From assembly GCA_031277795.1 (NCBI GenBank), contig JAITLQ010000017.1:113264-177263 (forward strand): 64,000 nt of DNA. Direction: 5' to 3'. Shown one piece after another: positions 25,115 through 33,647 of the stretch. The notes under the pieces were generated by a model. The model saw only the letters and a program-made list of their open reading frames with translations. It did no database searches and was not told the origin of the DNA. Each line of letters opens with the position of its first letter. Position 1 is the stretch's first letter. The stretch comes from Arthrobacter sp. (GTDB lineage: Bacteria > Actinomycetota > Actinomycetes > Actinomycetales > Micrococcaceae). A program made the position numbers and the translations under genes.

Positions 25115-26259
25115 ACGCGCCCCTCCACCCACCCGCCCCTCGCGTCCCGGAGCAAACCATGCCTCCCTCTCTCTCCGCCCCCGCGCGGCCGGCCGCCGGT
25201 GCGCCGCTGCTGCAAGCAACGGTCGACGGCGCCGTCGCCCTGCGCCTCGGGCCGTACTCCCTGCGCACCACGCGCCGGCGCCTGATCGTCGGGGCCGCGC
25301 TCGTGGTCGCGATCGCGGCGCTCGCGGCCCTGGCCCTCGGCGTCGGCACCATCGCGCTGAGTCCCGAGCGGATCTGGCAGGCCCTGCTGGGGGAGGGCAC
25401 GCCGCGCGACGGTCGCGTCGTGTGGGGCATCCGGGTCCCGCGCATCGGCGCGGCGCTCGCCGTCGGGGCGGCGCTCGGGCTCTCCGGCGCGCTGTTCCAG
25501 AACCTGACGGGCAACCCCCTCGGATCCCCCGACGTCATCGGCTTCGTGACGGGCGCCGCCTCGGGCGCCATCGTCGCGATCGTGATCTTCTCGGCTTCGG
25601 CCGTGGGCGTCGCGCTCGCCGCCGTGGGATCGGGGTTGGTCACCGCCGCCGTCGTGGTGCTCCTGGCCGGACTGTGGGGCCGCCGCGGCGACGGGGGAGG
25701 CTACCGGCTCGTGCTCGTCGGCATCGGCGTGGGCGCCTTCCTCGCCGCGCTGAACGACCTGCTGCTCACGCGCGTCTCCGGCGAGATCTCCATCGCCGCG
25801 CAGACCTGGCTGGTGGGCAGCCTGAATTCGCGCGATGGGGACATCCTCGCGGTCTCCCTCGTGCTCATCGCCGCGTGCCTGCCGGCGCTCGCGTTCCTTT
25901 CGGGGCGCATGGGTGCCCTCCAGCTGGGCGACGACGCCGCGAGCCAAGCGGGCGTGCCCGTCACCGCCACGCGCCTGGCCATGACCGCCGTCGGCGTCCT
26001 GCTCGTGGGCGCGGCGACCGCCGTGACGGGGCCCATCTCGTTCGTGGCGCTCGCCGCCCCGCAGTTGGCCTGGCGCCTGGCGGGTCGCGGGCGCCCAGCG
26101 CTCGTGATCACGGCGCTCTTCGCCGCCGTGCTCCTGTTGGGGGCCGACGTCATCTCCCAGCTGCTCCCGTCCGCCCTGCACCTCCCGGTCGGCCTCGTGA
26201 CGGGCCTGCTCGGCGGCATCTACCTGCTCGTCCTGCTCTCCAAGGGGAACCGAAAATGA
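25111..26259 (+). CDS. Siderophore ABC permease, FecCD family (FepG-like)
   Basis: 382 residues from a GTG at 25111 in a GTGA overlap; an ATG at 25159 is a possible later start. The same family signatures recur: IRVPRIGAALAVGAALGLSG, FQNLTGNPLGSPDVIGFVTG, and ATAVTGPISFVALAAPQLAWR. It is the second half of the heterodimeric channel. Confidence 0.93.
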   Translation: MNAPLHPPAPRVPEQTMPPSLSAPARPAAGAPLLQATVDGAVALRLGPYSLRTTRRRLIVGAALVVAIAALAALALGVGTIALSPERIWQALLGEGTPRDGRVVWGIRVPRIGAALAVGAALGLSGALFQNLTGNPLGSPDVIGFVTGAASGAIVAIVIFSASAVGVALAAVGSGLVTAAVVVLLAGLWGRRGDGGGYRLVLVGIGVGAFLAALNDLLLTRVSGEISIAAQTWLVGSLNSRDGDILAVSLVLIAACLPALAFLSGRMGALQLGDDAASQAGVPVTATRLAMTAVGVLLVGAATAVTGPISFVALAAPQLAWRLAGRGRPALVITALFAAVLLLGADVISQLLPSALHLPVGLVTGLLGGIYLLVLLSKGNRK

Positions 26260-27161
26260 CCACACCAGCCCCCCAGGACGCCCGGCTGTGTGCCAGGGAC
26301 CTCAGCGTCGGTTACAAGGAGGCGACCGTCGTGAAGGGCCTCGATCTCGACCTGCCGGTGGGCCGCTTCACCGTGATCGTCGGCCCCAACGCGTGCGGGA
26401 AGTCCACGCTGCTGCGCGCCCTCGCCCGGCTCCTGCCGGCCCGCAGCGGGGCCGCCCTGCTCGACGGGCGCGAGGTGCATCGCTACCGCTCGAAGGACTT
26501 CGCGCGGCGGCTCACGCTCCTGCCGCAGGCCGTCCCGGTGCCGGAGGGCATCACCGTGGCCGACCTGGTGGCGCGCGGTCGTTTCCCCCACCAGGGGATG
26601 CTGCGGCAGTGGTCGCCGCAGGACGAGGCGGCGGTGCGCGAGGCGCTCGCCGTCACCGGGGTCAGCGCGCTGGCGGATCGCCCCGTGGACGACCTCTCCG
26701 GCGGGCAGCGCCAGCGCGTGCTCATCTCCATGGCGCTGGCCCAGGACACCGAGCTGCTGCTCCTGGATGAGCCAACGACGTACCTGGACATCACGCACCA
26801 GATCGAGGTGCTGGAGTTGTGCTCCGAGCTGGTGCAGCGCGGGAGAACCGTGGTCGCCGTGCTCCACGATCTGCAACTGGCGGCGCGCTACGCCGATCAC
26901 CTCGTGGCGCTTAGGGCGGGCGAGCTGGTGGCGCAGGGCGGCCCGGCCGAGGTAGTCACGCCGGAGCTGATCGAGGCCACCTTCGGCCTGCGCGCGAGGG
27001 TGCTGGAGGATCCCGAGACGGGGGCGCCGCTGGTGGTGCCCCTCGCCGGCCGCGCCGCGCTGCCGGGCGGCGCCGTCCCGGGTGCCGCCGGGTCAGGTAC
27101 CGCCGCGCAGGGTGCGGCCGTCCCGCCGGGCGACGCCGCGCTTGTCGGGAGCGAGGCCTGA
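26256..27161 (+). CDS. Siderophore ABC ATPase (FepC-like)
   Basis: 301 residues from an ATG in an ATGA overlap, with AAGGGGAACCGAAA before it. Walker A GPNACGKST at 43-51, signature LSGGQRQRVLISMAL, Walker B LLLLDEPTTYLDI and His switch VLHDLQLAARY are present. The DEPTTYLDI form is typical of iron-siderophore ATPases. The last 35 residues are an Ala/Gly/Pro tail not required by the family. Confidence 0.94.
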   Translation: MTTPAPQDARLCARDLSVGYKEATVVKGLDLDLPVGRFTVIVGPNACGKSTLLRALARLLPARSGAALLDGREVHRYRSKDFARRLTLLPQAVPVPEGITVADLVARGRFPHQGMLRQWSPQDEAAVREALAVTGVSALADRPVDDLSGGQRQRVLISMALAQDTELLLLDEPTTYLDITHQIEVLELCSELVQRGRTVVAVLHDLQLAARYADHLVALRAGELVAQGGPAEVVTPELIEATFGLRARVLEDPETGAPLVVPLAGRAALPGGAVPGAAGSGTAAQGAAVPPGDAALVGSEA

Positions 27162-28390
27162 TGCGCGCCCGCCCGCCCGTCGCGATCGAGACCCCGGTCC
27201 TCGCCGCCCTGCGCGCCGGCGTGGCCCCGCCCCACGCCGCCCCGGCCTGGCCGGCCGTCCAGACGCCGGGGAGACTCGACGCCGCGGGCATGGGCGCGCC
27301 GGCCGGCGCCCCCACCGAGCCCCCGACAGTGGGCGAGCTCCCCGCCGGAACGGTCGCCGTCACCTTCGCCCACGAGGCTCCGGCGGGCGGCGAGGTTCTC
27401 CTGCACCTGAACGGCATCACGGACCGCTTCCGCACCGCCTTCGAGTGGGCCCTGCTGCCCGAGGTCCATCGCGACGGCGATCGCGCCGTCCACGCCGCGG
27501 CCTTCGCCCTCCCGGCGGGGCTGAGCTGCTCCTATCGCCTCGTGTCCGCGCCGTCGATCCCGCGCGACGCCGGGACCTCCCGGCCGGGCTGGAAGGCGAT
27601 CCACGAGGCCGGGCGCCCGGACCCCCTGGCGGGGGAACGCATGCCGACCGTGCTGGGAGGGGAGAGCTCGCTCCTGGCGCTCCCGGGCGCCGTCGTGCAC
27701 CCTGCCTGGCATCCGGCCACCCGGCCGCGCCGCGCCGCCCCGCGCGTTCACGCGCGGGGCGAGGGGCTGCGCCTGATCGACACGGGAAGACACGATGCGC
27801 TCGTGGTCCTCTTCGACGCCGAGCAATGGGAGTCGGTCGGGCTGCTCGAGGCGCTGCGGCGCCTGCGCGGGACGCCCCCGATGATCCTGGCGGTCGATTC
27901 GGACACCGGCCGCCGGCGCGCGGAGTTTCTGCCATACCCCGATCGCGTGGAGTACGTGGTGCTGCCGGCCATCGAGGCGGTGCTGGCGACCACCCCGGGA
28001 CTCTCGCGGGAGCGGATCATGGCCAGCGGGCAGAGCTACGGCGGCCTGGCGGCCGTGGGGCTGGGCACCGTCGGGGCTGCCCCGGCGCGCGCGGTCCTGG
28101 CCAGCTCGCCGTCGTTGCACTTCGTGCCGGGACACGGGCGGCCGCAGGGCCTCGGCGAGACGGGCGAGCTGATCGAACGGCTGCGTGCCCTCCCGGCGGT
28201 GCGGGCGGGATCCGGGGCCAGGATTCAGCTCGCGGCGGGGACGGAGGAGCACGGCATGCTCGAGGTGGCGCGGGCCGCCGTTCCCGTCCTCCGCGCTGCT
28301 GGCCATGAGGTCAGCCTCACGCCGGTGGTGGGCGGCCACGACTACGCCTGGTGGCGCCATGCGCTGGCCGCGGCGCTGGAGGCGTGGTGA
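27161..28390 (+). CDS. Enterochelin-esterase-like hydrolase (Fes family)
   Basis: 409 residues; the ATG shares a base with the FepC stop (TGATG). The N-terminal Ig-like domain (about 60-190) contains HLNGITDRFR, the Fes substrate-cap motif, and the C-terminal alpha/beta hydrolase has nucleophile motif GQSYGG (Ser292) and GGHDYAWWR (His393), with an acid expected around 362. Fes-type enzymes cleave the trilactone backbone of ferric enterobactin-like catecholates after import to release iron. No siderophore biosynthesis genes are in the window, so uptake of foreign siderophores is plausible. Confidence 0.9.
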   Translation: MRARPPVAIETPVLAALRAGVAPPHAAPAWPAVQTPGRLDAAGMGAPAGAPTEPPTVGELPAGTVAVTFAHEAPAGGEVLLHLNGITDRFRTAFEWALLPEVHRDGDRAVHAAAFALPAGLSCSYRLVSAPSIPRDAGTSRPGWKAIHEAGRPDPLAGERMPTVLGGESSLLALPGAVVHPAWHPATRPRRAAPRVHARGEGLRLIDTGRHDALVVLFDAEQWESVGLLEALRRLRGTPPMILAVDSDTGRRRAEFLPYPDRVEYVVLPAIEAVLATTPGLSRERIMASGQSYGGLAAVGLGTVGAAPARAVLASSPSLHFVPGHGRPQGLGETGELIERLRALPAVRAGSGARIQLAAGTEEHGMLEVARAAVPVLRAAGHEVSLTPVVGGHDYAWWRHALAAALEAW

Positions 28391-28462
28391 GCCGGCCCTG
28401 CGGCCTGGCGGCCCTGCGGCCCGCTGGCTATGACGACCCGCCGGCTCGCCGGGCCTGACGGT

Positions 28463-29722
28463 TCAGCGGCCCTGCTGCGCGCCCTTGGCCCGCCGCCGGA
28501 CCAGGAAGAGGTACGCCGCCCCCGTGCCCGCCCCGAGCACCAGCACGCACACCCCGAACGGGACGGCGGAGTGTTCGCCGGCCAGGCCCACGAGCGGGGC
28601 GACGATCGCCGCGATGCCGAACTGACACGTGCCAAGGAGCGCGGAACCGGTGCCGGCGAGGTCGCGGACCTGGCCCAGCGCGAGGGCGGTGAGGTTCGGG
28701 TTGATGAGGCCCATGGACGCGGTCAGCACGGCGCAGGCCGGCAGGAAGAGCACCAGCGGCGTGCCGATGAGGGCGGCGGTGAACAGGAGCGCGGCCGCGA
28801 GGACCAGGCCACCCACCCCGATCCCGATGAGCCGACGGTACGGAATCCGCCCCGCGGCGCGCGAGGAGAACAAGGAGGTGGCCGTCATCGCGAGCGCGCA
28901 GAGCGCGAAGCTCGCCCCGAAGCCCAGCGTGCCCATCCCGTGTTGCTCGCGCAGGATGAACGAGGAGGCGGAGACGTAGGCGAAGAACGCGCCGAAACCG
29001 CACACGAACGTGACGAGCAGCCCGCGGAAGAGGGGGCGGGAGAGCGCGGTGCCGATGCCGCCCACCGCGGTCGCGAAGCCGCCGCCCGCGCGCCGTTCGG
29101 GAGGCAGCGTCTCGGGGATGCGAAGCCACGCGACGACGGTGACGAGCGCCAGCGTGCCGGCCACCGCCCAGAACACCCCGCGCCATCCGACGCCCTCGAT
29201 GAGCAGGGCCCCGAGGAGCGGCGCGGCCACGGGGGCGATCCCCACGATCACGGTGAGCAGCCCCAGCAGGCGCCCGGTGCGCGGCTCCACGGTGGAGTCG
29301 GCGATGATGGCGCGGCCCAGCACCACGCCGGCCGCCCCGGCCAGGCCCTGCAGGCCGCGCGCGGCGATGAAGACCTCGATGCTCGGCGCCAGGGCGCACG
29401 CGGCCGAGGCGAGGACGGCGAGCGTGCCGCCGAGCAGCAGGAGGCGCCGGCGCCCCAGCGCGTCGGAGAGGGTGCCGAAGAGCAGCTGACCCACGGCCAG
29501 GCCGATCATGAACGAGGTCAGCGTGAGCTGCACCGCCGAGGGCGTGGTGCCGAACTCGCGCATGACGTCCGGCATAGCCGGCGTGTAGATGTCGGTGCAC
29601 AGGGGCGAGACCGCGGCAAAGACCGCGAGGGCGGCGAAGCCCAGCCCGCGCGAGGCGTCGCGGCGGCCGGGCGGGCGGCCGGGTTCCGGGCCGTGGCCCG
29701 GACCGGTGGGAGGGGTGGGCAT
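28463..29722 (-). CDS. Bcr/CflA-type MFS drug-resistance exporter
   Basis: 419 residues from an ATG at 29722 with AGGA 8 nt before; an upstream in-frame ATG is less well placed. Twelve membrane helices begin LGFAALAVFAAVSPLCTDIYTPAMPDVM, a Bcr/CflA hallmark around YTPAMP. The MFS motif A appears as GTLSDALGRRRLLLLGG, and motif C as VIVGIAPVAAPLLGALL. It would export drugs or siderophore-like molecules by proton antiport. Convergent with the Fes gene. Confidence 0.88.
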   Translation of the reverse strand: MPTPPTGPGHGPEPGRPPGRRDASRGLGFAALAVFAAVSPLCTDIYTPAMPDVMREFGTTPSAVQLTLTSFMIGLAVGQLLFGTLSDALGRRRLLLLGGTLAVLASAACALAPSIEVFIAARGLQGLAGAAGVVLGRAIIADSTVEPRTGRLLGLLTVIVGIAPVAAPLLGALLIEGVGWRGVFWAVAGTLALVTVVAWLRIPETLPPERRAGGGFATAVGGIGTALSRPLFRGLLVTFVCGFGAFFAYVSASSFILREQHGMGTLGFGASFALCALAMTATSLFSSRAAGRIPYRRLIGIGVGGLVLAAALLFTAALIGTPLVLFLPACAVLTASMGLINPNLTALALGQVRDLAGTGSALLGTCQFGIAAIVAPLVGLAGEHSAVPFGVCVLVLGAGTGAAYLFLVRRRAKGAQQGR

Positions 29723-29900
29723 GAAGGCGTTCCTGATGCTCGACGTCGCCCGGTCACCGCGGGCGCTTGGGGCCAGCATGCCCCCTGGCCGGGCCTCCAC
29801 GCGGAAGCGTGACGCGGGTCCCGGGGCGGAGCACCGTGACGCGGGTCCCGAACGTGCCCTCCGGCCGCGCGGGGGCGAGGAGGACGCCTAGGCTGGAGCC

Positions 29901-30221
29901 ATGATTTTCATTGTGGTGAAGTACCAGGTCCTCCCCGAGCACGCGGAGGGCTTCATCGAGGCGACGCGCCCCTTCACGGAGGCCACGCGCGCCGAGCCGG
30001 GCAACATCTTCTTCGAGTGGTCGCGCTCGGTCGAGGATCCCCACGAGTTTGTGCTCGTGGAGGCCTTCCAGGATGACGCGGGCGCCGCGCACGTGAACTC
30101 GGAGCACTTCGCGGCCGGCCTGGCCTCGATGCGCCCGCTGCTGGCCGCGACGCCCAAGATCGTCTCCCGCCTGGTGGACGGCGCGGGCTGGGAGCCCATG
30201 GGCGAGCTCGTCATCGACTGA
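29901..30221 (+). CDS. Antibiotic-biosynthesis-monooxygenase-like (ABM/YgiN) protein
   Basis: 106 residues with the ABM dimeric ferredoxin-like fold: MIFIVVKYQVLPEHAEGFIE, EPGNIFFEWSRSVEDPHEFVLVEAFQD and HVNSEHFAAGLASMRPLL. Relatives are quinol monooxygenases or heme-degrading enzymes; the substrate cannot be told. Three nucleotides separate it from the next gene, so the two are cotranscribed. Confidence 0.85.
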   Translation: MIFIVVKYQVLPEHAEGFIEATRPFTEATRAEPGNIFFEWSRSVEDPHEFVLVEAFQDDAGAAHVNSEHFAAGLASMRPLLAATPKIVSRLVDGAGWEPMGELVID

Positions 30222-30224
30222 GCC

Positions 30225-31292
30225 GTGGCCTGGGACCCGCTGGCCAAGCTGCGCCGCACGCTGCACGTCACCTTCGGCGGCAGCGAGGCGGTGCCCGCAT
30301 GGCAATACGAGCTGGAGGAGGGCGAGGACGGCGGCTACTTTGCGCCGCACTCGGCCGTCTGGAGCGTGCACGGCGGGATGACGCCGATCGCCGCTGGGGT
30401 GCGGGCGCTGCTGGTGCAGGCGCTGCATCCCGGGGCGCTGGCCGGCGTGGCCGAACACTCGAACTACGAGCGGGACGCCCTGGGCCGCCTGGCCGGGACC
30501 ATCCGCTGGATCTTCACGGTCACCTACGGCTCCACCGACGCCGCGCGGCGCGCCTGCGAGCACGTGCGCAAACTGCACGTGCCGGTGCGCGGGCACTACG
30601 AGGGCGTGGGCGGCGCCTCCGAGTACTACTCGGCGAACTCCCCGCACCTGAGTCTCTGGGTGCATTGCGCCTTCGCCGATGCGTTCCTGCGTGCCTACGA
30701 GGAGCACCGCGGGCCCGCGCCCGTTCCGCCCGACGCGCTGCCGGGGGAGAGCGGCGCCGACGCGTACGTGCGCGAATGGGCCGTGGCCGGGGAACTCATG
30801 GGCGTGCAGGACCCGCCGCGCTCCGAGGCCGAGCTGACGGCGGCCCTGGCCGGCTTCGATGAGCGCGGTGAGCTGCGCTGCGACGAGCGCACCCTGCGCG
30901 TGGTGGGCTTCATCCGGCGCCCGCCCCTGGACGCCTCCCTGCGCTCGGGCTACGCGCTGCTCTTCCGCGGCGCCGTCGACTCCCTGCCCGCCCGCTGGAG
31001 CGAGCTCCTGGGGCTGCGCGGATCCGGCTTCTCGTTGCCTGGATGGTTCCGGGCGTCGGGGCCGGGCTTCAACGCACCGGGCGTGGGCGGCACCGCGGAC
31101 GCGGCCCCGGGTGCAGTGGGCGCCCGTGGCGCCCGGCAACCCGGTGCCCGACGTCGGGTCCAGACCCCGTGGGTGGGTCGCCTCGGCGCGGGGCTGGTCT
31201 TGCGCCTCGCGGGCGCGACGCTCGTGAAGGTGGGGCCGGCCGAGCTCTCGGCACGGGCCCGCATGAAGCGGGTCGGCGCTCACGGGATGTGA
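30225..31292 (+). CDS. MpaB/latex-clearing-like oxygenase (DUF2236 family)
   Basis: 355 residues from a GTG at 30225. The family core is clear: HSAVWSVHGGMTPIAAGVRALLVQALHPGALAGVAEHSNY, where conserved histidines are proposed heme ligands, followed by DALGRLAGTIRWIFTVTYGS, GVGGASEYYSANSPHLSLWVH and the C-terminal acyl region. Members include the fungal farnesyl-chain-cleaving MpaB and rubber oxygenase Lcp. A roughly 45-residue Gly/Ala/Arg stretch (about 283-325) near the C-terminus is low complexity. Function here is unknown beyond a probable heme oxygenase. Confidence 0.82.
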   Translation: MAWDPLAKLRRTLHVTFGGSEAVPAWQYELEEGEDGGYFAPHSAVWSVHGGMTPIAAGVRALLVQALHPGALAGVAEHSNYERDALGRLAGTIRWIFTVTYGSTDAARRACEHVRKLHVPVRGHYEGVGGASEYYSANSPHLSLWVHCAFADAFLRAYEEHRGPAPVPPDALPGESGADAYVREWAVAGELMGVQDPPRSEAELTAALAGFDERGELRCDERTLRVVGFIRRPPLDASLRSGYALLFRGAVDSLPARWSELLGLRGSGFSLPGWFRASGPGFNAPGVGGTADAAPGAVGARGARQPGARRRVQTPWVGRLGAGLVLRLAGATLVKVGPAELSARARMKRVGAHGM

Positions 31293-31381
31293 GCGTCTGG
31301 TGCGGTGCGCGGCCAACCCCGCCCCGCGCCGTCGTGTCCCGGCCACGCAACGCCGTCGGGCCTCCCGGCTACCCTGGGCGC

Positions 31382-31795
31382 ATGGATCTCGCCGCGCTCG
31401 CCGACCTCTGCCTCGCCCTGCCAGGCACCTCGGACGATGAGCCCTTCGGGCCGGGGACCACGGTCTTTCGCGTGGATGCCGGGCCGGGCAAACCCGGCAA
31501 GCTCTTTGCGCTCATGAACGGCGGCACCGACGCGGGCGGCGCCACGCGCTTCAACCTGAAGTGCGATCCCTCGCTGGCCCAGGGCCTGCGCGAGCGCTTC
31601 CCCGAGGTGGTGCCCGGCTACCACATGAACAAGAAGCACTGGAATACGGTGCGCATCGGCGGGGACGCGCCGCGCACCCTCAGCGACCAAGAGCTCGCCG
31701 AGCTCATCGAGGACTCCTACGACCTCGTGGTCTCCGGCCTGCCTCGCGCCCAGCAGGAGCGCCTGCGCTGGGTCGGGCTGGCCCAGCGCGGCTAA
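31382..31795 (+). CDS. MmcQ/YjbR-family protein
   Basis: 137 residues from the ATG at 31382. The CyaY-like double-wing fold of this family is recognised by LCLALPGTSDDEPFG, LFALMNGG, FNLKCDPSLAQGLRERFPEVVPGYHMNKKHWNTV and ELIEDSYDLVVSGLP. Proteins of this group are small, often single-gene, and suspected to bind nucleic acid; no firm function is known. Followed by a strong terminator. Confidence 0.88.
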   Translation: MDLAALADLCLALPGTSDDEPFGPGTTVFRVDAGPGKPGKLFALMNGGTDAGGATRFNLKCDPSLAQGLRERFPEVVPGYHMNKKHWNTVRIGGDAPRTLSDQELAELIEDSYDLVVSGLPRAQQERLRWVGLAQRG

Positions 31796-31805
31796 GCGAG
31801 CACAA

Positions 31806-31838
31806 GCGGCGCCCGTCTCCCCAAGGGACGGGCGCCGC
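31806..31838. terminator. Bidirectional hairpin terminator
   Basis: GCGGCGCCCGTC (31806-31817) pairs perfectly with GACGGGCGCCGC (31827-31838) over a 9-nt loop. It lies between convergent MmcQ and CitMHS genes. Confidence 0.8.
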
Positions 31839-31862
31839 CGCAGGTGTCGCCGACTGGTGTGC

Positions 31863-33479
31863 CTACCGCGTCCCGAAGCCGATCGCCCCGACCAGCACGC
31901 CCACCGTGAGCATCACGAGCGAGACCACGAGCGCGCGCCACAGCACCTTCTTGTGGTGATCTCCGAGGTTCACGCCGGCCAGCGAGACGAGCAGCAGGAT
32001 CGCCGGCACCAGCGGCGACTGCAGGTGCACGGGCTGGCCCGTGATGGAGGCGCGCGCCATGTCTACGGCCGGGATGCCGTAGTGCGCGGCGGTCTCGGAG
32101 AGCACGGGCAGGATGCCGAAGTAGAACGCGTCGTTGGACATGAGGAACGTCGCCGGGATGGAGATCAGGCCCGTGATGACGGCCATGAACGGCCCCCACG
32201 AGGCCGGGATGACGTCGACGAGCCACTGGCTCATGGCCTCGACCATGCCCGTGCCGGTCAGCACACCCGTCAGGACGGCCGCGGCCATGACCATCGACAC
32301 CACGGCGATGATCGCGTCGGCGTGTGAGGCGAGCATCTTGGCTTGGTCCCCGACCTTGGGGAAGTTCACGAGCAGCGCCAGGGCCGAACCGACCATGAAC
32401 AGGTACGGCAGCGGGATCTGGTCCAGGACCAGCAGCACCATGATGATGAGCGTGAGGCCCAGGTTGAACCAGAGCAGCTTGGGACGGAGCGTGGGGCGGT
32501 TCGGATCCAGCGCGGTGGCCGTAAGCGAGCCGCCGGCGCCGTCGGCGTAGTCGGCCTCGGCCGCATCGCGCGAGTCGTCGCGCTTGAACTCGGTGCCGCC
32601 CACGCGCAGGCGGTTGGCGCGCCCGCCGGAGCCGGCCCCGCCGCCCACGGTCGCGAGCTCGCGCTCGGCGGCCTCGCCCGCCTCGGCGTCGGGGGAAGCG
32701 GTGGAGGCCCCGCCGGAGCCGGCCAGCGGCTGGGAGGAAGCGCCCGACGTCGTGCGCTTGGCCTGGGTGCCCTTGGCACTCTTGGCGCGGGAACCGCCGG
32801 TCACGGCGGCGTCGGCGACGAAGTCAGGGACGGCGCCCGTGCGGTCCCACTGCAGCGCGCCGGCCTTCTCGAGACGGCGGCGCTCCAGGCGACCCAGCTG
32901 CCAGGCGAAGACGAGGACCACGATCATGCCGATCCCCAGCGAGGGGAGCATGGGGACAAAGATGGCTGAGGCGTCCACGTGGAGCGCGGCGGCGGCGCGG
33001 GCGGTCGGGCCGCCCCACGGCACGATGTTCATGGTGCCGTTGGCGAGGCCGGCCACGCAGGTGAGGACCACGGGGGAGAGCTGCATGCGCTGGTAGACCG
33101 GCAGCATGGCGGCGGTGACGATGATGAAGGTCGTGGAACCGTCGCCGTCGAGCGAGACCGCCGCGGCGAGCACCGCGGTGCCCATGACGACCTTGACGGG
33201 GTCGCGCCCGGCGATCTTCAGGATGAAGGTCACGAGCTTGTCGAAGAGCCCCACGTCCACCATGAGGCCGAAGTAGATGATGGCGAACATCAGCAGGGCG
33301 GCCGTGGAGGACATGGACTTCACCGCGTCCATCACCATGTCGCCGAGGCCGAGCCCTGCGCCGGCAAACAGGCCAAAGACCGTGGGGACGATGATGAGCG
33401 CCAACGGCGGGGTCAGGCGCTTGGTCATGATCAGCACCATGAACACGGCGATCATGAGAAATCCGAGAAGAACCAGCAT
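31863..33479 (-). CDS. CitMHS-family citrate-metal symporter
   Basis: 538 residues from an ATG at 33479 preceded by AAGGGAG. Membrane blocks typical of CitM/CitH: MLVLLGFLMIAVFMVLIMTK, AALLMFAIIYFGLMVDVGLF, VSLDGDGSTTFIIVTAAMLP, NIVPWGGPTARAA, and ATFLMSNDAFYFGILPV. It imports citrate complexed with a divalent metal. The family is usually about 430-450 residues; the excess is a hydrophilic, Ala/Gly/Ser-rich cytoplasmic insert at about 198-335 that is probably disordered. It is divergent from a CitA/CitB-like two-component system, which probably induces it. Confidence 0.92.
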   Translation of the reverse strand: MLVLLGFLMIAVFMVLIMTKRLTPPLALIIVPTVFGLFAGAGLGLGDMVMDAVKSMSSTAALLMFAIIYFGLMVDVGLFDKLVTFILKIAGRDPVKVVMGTAVLAAAVSLDGDGSTTFIIVTAAMLPVYQRMQLSPVVLTCVAGLANGTMNIVPWGGPTARAAAALHVDASAIFVPMLPSLGIGMIVVLVFAWQLGRLERRRLEKAGALQWDRTGAVPDFVADAAVTGGSRAKSAKGTQAKRTTSGASSQPLAGSGGASTASPDAEAGEAAERELATVGGGAGSGGRANRLRVGGTEFKRDDSRDAAEADYADGAGGSLTATALDPNRPTLRPKLLWFNLGLTLIIMVLLVLDQIPLPYLFMVGSALALLVNFPKVGDQAKMLASHADAIIAVVSMVMAAAVLTGVLTGTGMVEAMSQWLVDVIPASWGPFMAVITGLISIPATFLMSNDAFYFGILPVLSETAAHYGIPAVDMARASITGQPVHLQSPLVPAILLLVSLAGVNLGDHHKKVLWRALVVSLVMLTVGVLVGAIGFGTR

Positions 33480-33554
33480 CGTTGGGGCTCCCTTGTCTCG
33501 TAGGTGGGTGACGGACCTCACGAGGCTAGGACCGATTGTGACGCGGGACACCTC

Positions 33555-33609
33555 TTGTGCTCACGGCGCTCACCCATGCTCAAAGCGCGCATTTTTCTCT
33601 TTGTGCTCA
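33555..33609. promoter_or_regulatory. Four GCTCA direct repeats, candidate response-regulator sites
   Basis: GCTCA occurs in the same orientation at 33559-33563, 33568-33572, 33578-33582 and 33605-33609; the first and last extend to TTGTGCTCA. They fill the 168-bp spacer between the divergent citrate transporter and sensor kinase, where a CitB-type regulator would bind. Confidence 0.45.
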
Positions 33610-33647
33610 GGGGGGTGTGGTGGGCGTTGCGGCCCTAGGGTGGGGGC

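Noticed and set aside
29754..31346. 530-codon reverse-strand frame opposite the ABM and MpaB genes
   Set aside because: Low-complexity shadow; the forward genes have clear family motifs.
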